This document shows positions 41,404 to 44,356 of a DNA stretch of 44,356 bases, one piece after another. The stretch lies in the IMG/VR virus record IMGVR_UViG_3300044713_000004, positions 1 to 44,356 of that record; one strand, written 5' to 3'. The notes below the pieces were generated by a model that saw only the letters and a list, made by a program, of their open reading frames with translations, did no database searches and was not told the origin of the DNA. The translations under genes were made by a program, and so were the position numbers. The stretch comes from a virus. Within the stretch, counting starts at the first letter, position 1, and each line of letters opens with the position of its first letter.

Positions 41404-44356
41404 ATGACTACGCCGGGTTTGCCGCAGCCGGGTCAGCCGAGCCTTGAGCAGCAGCAGTACGTAGCTGGCCAGAACATGCAGCAAGCCCAGCTGGCTCAGC
41501 AGCAGGCGCAGATTCAGTCCCAGATCGACCCCTCGAATCCTCAGAACGCACAGCGGCAGCTTGCCGCAGCCGCCAAGTTCGTTCAGACCCAGGCTGCCTA
41601 CAACACTTCGCAGAGTGCTGGCAACTCCGGCATCTCCTCCCTGATCCCTGACTGGATCAAGACTCCCGCTGAGTGGGTGGGGGCTAAGGCTTACTGGGTC
41701 TACTCAAACGTCATCAGTCGTCCCATCACGACTGCCATGCTCACCGCTGATGTTGCCTCCTCTAAGAACGAGGGGCTCATTTCCAACGGTGGTCTGTTCG
41801 ACTCCGGCGTCTGGAGTCAGGCATACCGTGACGCTGGCCATGTCTCCCCCGGTCAGGTTCTCTACCAGGACTTCCTGGCCCCGTCTGGTACTGGTGGTCA
41901 GCTCACTCCGGTAGTGCAGGGACAGAAGGGCAAGACTGTCGACTCCCTGCTCTGGGATCACCCGGATCAGGTGCACCAGGAGTTCAGTCATGGTGCGGCA
42001 CAGTGGATCTCTGGCACGACTGACGCTGCCGTCTCCTGGTATGCAGACCCGATGGCAATCGGTGGCAAGGCCATCAAGGATCTGAAGGTTGCCAGCTACA
42101 TCCGCCCGGCTGAAACCATTGAGAAGCCGACGGCTATCACTGCCGCTCGCAATGCCTTCTCCAATGTTCTGGACAACAAGGGCTTCGGTCGTACCGCAGA
42201 CTTCATCAAGTCTGGTGATACGGTCAAGAGCAATGTAGCCAACCTGGTTTCCAGTGGTGCATTCACCAAGTTCGGTGACTACATCTGGGAACAGAAGAAT
42301 CTCCTCAGTGGTACTGCCGACAATGCCGAAGAGGCTGAGGCCGCCACTGCGGCCAATGCCGCCAAGGGCCCTGAGTATGTTGAACCCCCGGCCAAGCCTG
42401 CCGCTCAGGCGGCAGCTGCCAATGGTGAGATTCCCAGTGCCGCTGCTGGCCAGACTGCTGAAGGTGTCGACACCACACTGAAGGGAAATACCTTCGGTGC
42501 CTGGGTGGCTCGTCAGCCGTGGACCCAGAAGGGTGCGGGTGCTGATGCGCTGGCACGCCTGCTTGGGCAGGCGACCACGCGCGATGATGTGGATCAGATC
42601 CTTCGTGTCGGTGTTGGTGACCAGGCCGCCACTCGCTCTCTGGACATCAAGAACGCCGCACTGCGAGCGCAGGCGAACGACATCATTGCCAAGCAGGATC
42701 AGCTGTACACCAGCATGCCGAACCCTGGCAACTTCAATCCTGTTCGTGCGATCTCCGCAAAGAACCAGCTTCAGCGCCTGGCAGCTCAGTTGGACGACAT
42801 CAACAACCAGAGCCAGAAGATCAATGACACCCTAGAGGTGGCTGGTCATCTGCGCAATGGGATCTACTTCAACCCGTACACCACTCCACTGTTGAACCGC
42901 CTGGGTGAAGCTGCTCGTACGGTTCAGAATCGCAAGGTGTTCGGTCAGGGTCTTGGGGCCCTGGGCATGGCTGGCACGGTAGCGCACAACCTGTTCTACT
43001 CGACTCCGGTCAGGATCTTCGGTGGGGATGCCCTCACCGCTGTCCGTCCGAATGGTTACATCCAGTTGCACGATCCCAACTCCTTTAGGGAGTTGGATGC
43101 TGAGATGGCAGCCTCAAAGGTGTTCACTCAGCAGGAGCGTGACCAGTATGTCACTCGGTATCTGAACACTCCGACTGAACTGAAGTCCGGGGTATTGAAG
43201 GGTATCGAGTCGGACATGCTTGGTCGTCAGGCTGCCAACTACGGCATGAATCCTGACCAGGCCAAGGCCCTGTATTCGTCCTTCGACAACCTTCGTGGTG
43301 CGATCAAGGACGGCCAGAGCTATGGCTCTGGCGTCTCTTTCACTGGCCCCAATGGTGAGCAGATCCCGATCGACCGCTACGAGGGGCATGAGGCAGTCGG
43401 AGCACATCCGGTCCTCCTGTCCCAGCTGGCCAACACGCACATCTTCATGGACAGCGGCAAGATGAACCAGATCCTGAAGTACAACAGCCGGGCCTTTAAG
43501 GCCCTGCTGGGTGATGGTCATGATCTTGGTGAAGCTGCTGATCTCGCTACCACGATCCGCAACACGACCGACACAAGCAAGACTGGTGTCAACATCGGGT
43601 ATGCAATCAACCGTACGATCAATGGATATGAGGCCGTCCGCAACGTCATGAACACGTTGTGGAAGTTCAACACTCTGTTGAGGTTCGGGTACGGTCCTCG
43701 TGCTATCTCGGATGACCTGCTCTCGCAGGTTGCCAAGTTCGGTGCCTGGAGTGTTACGTCTCGGGCCGCCACTGGTCTTGCTGGTCAGGCGCTGCGCCGT
43801 AGCGCAGCACTGCCGTGGTATGACGACAGCCTATACCAGGCAACCAAGATTAGCTCCGAAGGTGCCATTGCTGGCAAGCAAATGGAGATCGAGCAGCACC
43901 AGGCCGATCTTCAGAACATTCAGCGCAGCATTGCCAAGACCCCGGCCGATGTGAAGACTCGGGCATTCAATGCCCAGCTGAAGCAGTCGCAGATCGAGTA
44001 CGCGCAAGAGCAGATGGACGCGTTGAAGAACGCCCATGCCCGCCTGCTGTCCAACCGTGCGAAGATCGGCGACAGGCCGATCATGCTGTCGAACGGTCAG
44101 GTTGTCGATGCTCCCTTCGAGGGCACCGAAGGCCAGATGTTCAAGGACTTGAACGCTGGTCGGAAGACCTACGACAATGCTATGGGCGTCACGGCCAACG
44201 GTCTACTGACTCACATGCGTGCTCAGGACTGGACGCTGTACTCCCATGGCGACAAGAACCACCTGTCAGCCTGGGCTCAGGCAGTCACCAGGCAGCTGGC
44301 CAATGACCCCGCCGCAGTCCATGCCATGAACGGAAAGGCTCCGGACTGGATCGCCA
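41404..44356 (+). CDS. Giant internal virion protein, N-terminal part (continues at position 2)
   Basis: From ATG 41404 the frame stays open past the window end. Joined at the overlap (44207 to 1) it gives 1711 residues ending at 2332. Residues 1-75 are Gln/Ala/Pro-rich and disordered. Residues 80-330 are mixed helical (IPDWIKTPAEWVGAKAYWVY, AAQWISGTTDAAVSWYADPM). A low-complexity Ala/Glu/Pro segment lies at about 300-350. NTLWKFNTLLRFGYGPRAIS (about 754-773) and a long coiled coil (about 820-880, IEQHQADLQNIQRSIAKTPA) follow. Size, position between portal and capsid genes and the neighbouring hydrolases suggest the main ejected protein of a short-tailed phage. No polymerase or protease motif is visible. 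Confidence 0.8.
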   Translation, partial: MTTPGLPQPGQPSLEQQQYVAGQNMQQAQLAQQQAQIQSQIDPSNPQNAQRQLAAAAKFVQTQAAYNTSQSAGNSGISSLIPDWIKTPAEWVGAKAYWVYSNVISRPITTAMLTADVASSKNEGLISNGGLFDSGVWSQAYRDAGHVSPGQVLYQDFLAPSGTGGQLTPVVQGQKGKTVDSLLWDHPDQVHQEFSHGAAQWISGTTDAAVSWYADPMAIGGKAIKDLKVASYIRPAETIEKPTAITAARNAFSNVLDNKGFGRTADFIKSGDTVKSNVANLVSSGAFTKFGDYIWEQKNLLSGTADNAEEAEAATAANAAKGPEYVEPPAKPAAQAAAANGEIPSAAAGQTAEGVDTTLKGNTFGAWVARQPWTQKGAGADALARLLGQATTRDDVDQILRVGVGDQAATRSLDIKNAALRAQANDIIAKQDQLYTSMPNPGNFNPVRAISAKNQLQRLAAQLDDINNQSQKINDTLEVAGHLRNGIYFNPYTTPLLNRLGEAARTVQNRKVFGQGLGALGMAGTVAHNLFYSTPVRIFGGDALTAVRPNGYIQLHDPNSFRELDAEMAASKVFTQQERDQYVTRYLNTPTELKSGVLKGIESDMLGRQAANYGMNPDQAKALYSSFDNLRGAIKDGQSYGSGVSFTGPNGEQIPIDRYEGHEAVGAHPVLLSQLANTHIFMDSGKMNQILKYNSRAFKALLGDGHDLGEAADLATTIRNTTDTSKTGVNIGYAINRTINGYEAVRNVMNTLWKFNTLLRFGYGPRAISDDLLSQVAKFGAWSVTSRAATGLAGQALRRSAALPWYDDSLYQATKISSEGAIAGKQMEIEQHQADLQNIQRSIAKTPADVKTRAFNAQLKQSQIEYAQEQMDALKNAHARLLSNRAKIGDRPIMLSNGQVVDAPFEGTEGQMFKDLNAGRKTYDNAMGVTANGLLTHMRAQDWTLYSHGDKNHLSAWAQAVTRQLANDPAAVHAMNGKAPDWIA
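44208..44356. repeat. Terminal redundancy of the circular assembly, right copy
   Basis: Repeats 1-149 except for A at 44334 where the left copy has C at 127. The unique circle length is therefore 44,207 bp. Confidence 0.9.

Noticed and set aside
41404-44356. Giant gene as an N4-type virion RNA polymerase
   Set aside because: The capsid is of the N4-gp56 family, but no polymerase motifs could be seen in the giant protein and its length is about half that of the N4 enzyme.

Overview
The window is an essentially complete genome of a tailed bacteriophage with podovirus-like gene content, assembled as a circle. Bases 1-149 reappear at 44208-44356 with one silent difference, so the unique genome is about 44,207 bp and a giant virion gene is cut by the window ends. 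The host is probably an actinobacterium, Streptomyces or a relative. Reasons: a WhiB-family Fe-S protein, an Rv2525c-like (DUF1906) endolysin, many GTG/TTG starts with 4-base stop/start overlaps, moderately high GC, and promoters resembling those of the Streptomyces housekeeping sigma factor. No integrase, repressor of known type, DNA polymerase, RNA polymerase, standard tRNA gene or CRISPR array was seen. The life style looks lytic, with DNA synthesis borrowed from the host.

Late region (+ strand, 35158 through the junction to 17700). The order is terminase large subunit, DUF1003 membrane protein, endolysin, portal, five small proteins, then a giant 1711-residue protein (41404-44207 joined to 1-2332). 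Next come a virion protein, two cell-wall hydrolases that share a paralogous C-terminal domain, another virion protein, scaffold, N4-gp56-type major capsid protein, fibres and decoration proteins, neck, nozzle-like protein, and a terminal block with a membrane/coiled-coil protein, a free-standing peptidoglycan-binding domain and a holin-like protein. A strong bidirectional terminator at 17711-17745 ends it. There is no long tape-measure or sheath gene; together with the giant protein and hydrolases this suggests an ejected internal-protein complex. An HNH homing-endonuclease gene sits backwards in this operon (13159-13623) with its own promoter.

Early region A (- strand, 25073 down to 17756). 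A WhiB/zinc-ribbon regulator leads a tightly overlapping operon: Cas4/RecB-like nuclease, two proteins of a possible ssDNA-handling pair, DnaB/RecA-like helicase, Holliday-junction-resolvase-like nuclease, SLOG-family protein, a primase split over different reading frames, and small proteins.

Middle + strand island (25540-27388). A calcineurin-like phosphoesterase, a sigma-70-like factor and a coiled-coil protein are expressed from a leaderless extended -10 promoter.

Early region B (- strand, about 33.6 kb down to 27434). This is an array of about 20 small accessory genes. Seven gene starts carry the same ribosome-binding module (GGGAGAGAGAT plus 0-1 base, then ATG), usually preceded by a perfect hairpin that follows the previous gene's stop codon. 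Three hairpins belong to one family whose inner stems differ by compensatory changes. This resembles the start-associated sequences (SAS/ESAS) of Cluster K mycobacteriophages, but the sequence is different, and it is the most interesting system in the window.

The 33.85-35.16 kb noncoding stretch carries direct repeats, palindromes, candidate promoters, a row of hairpins and the promoter for terminase. It is the best candidate for the origin and/or the physical genome end.
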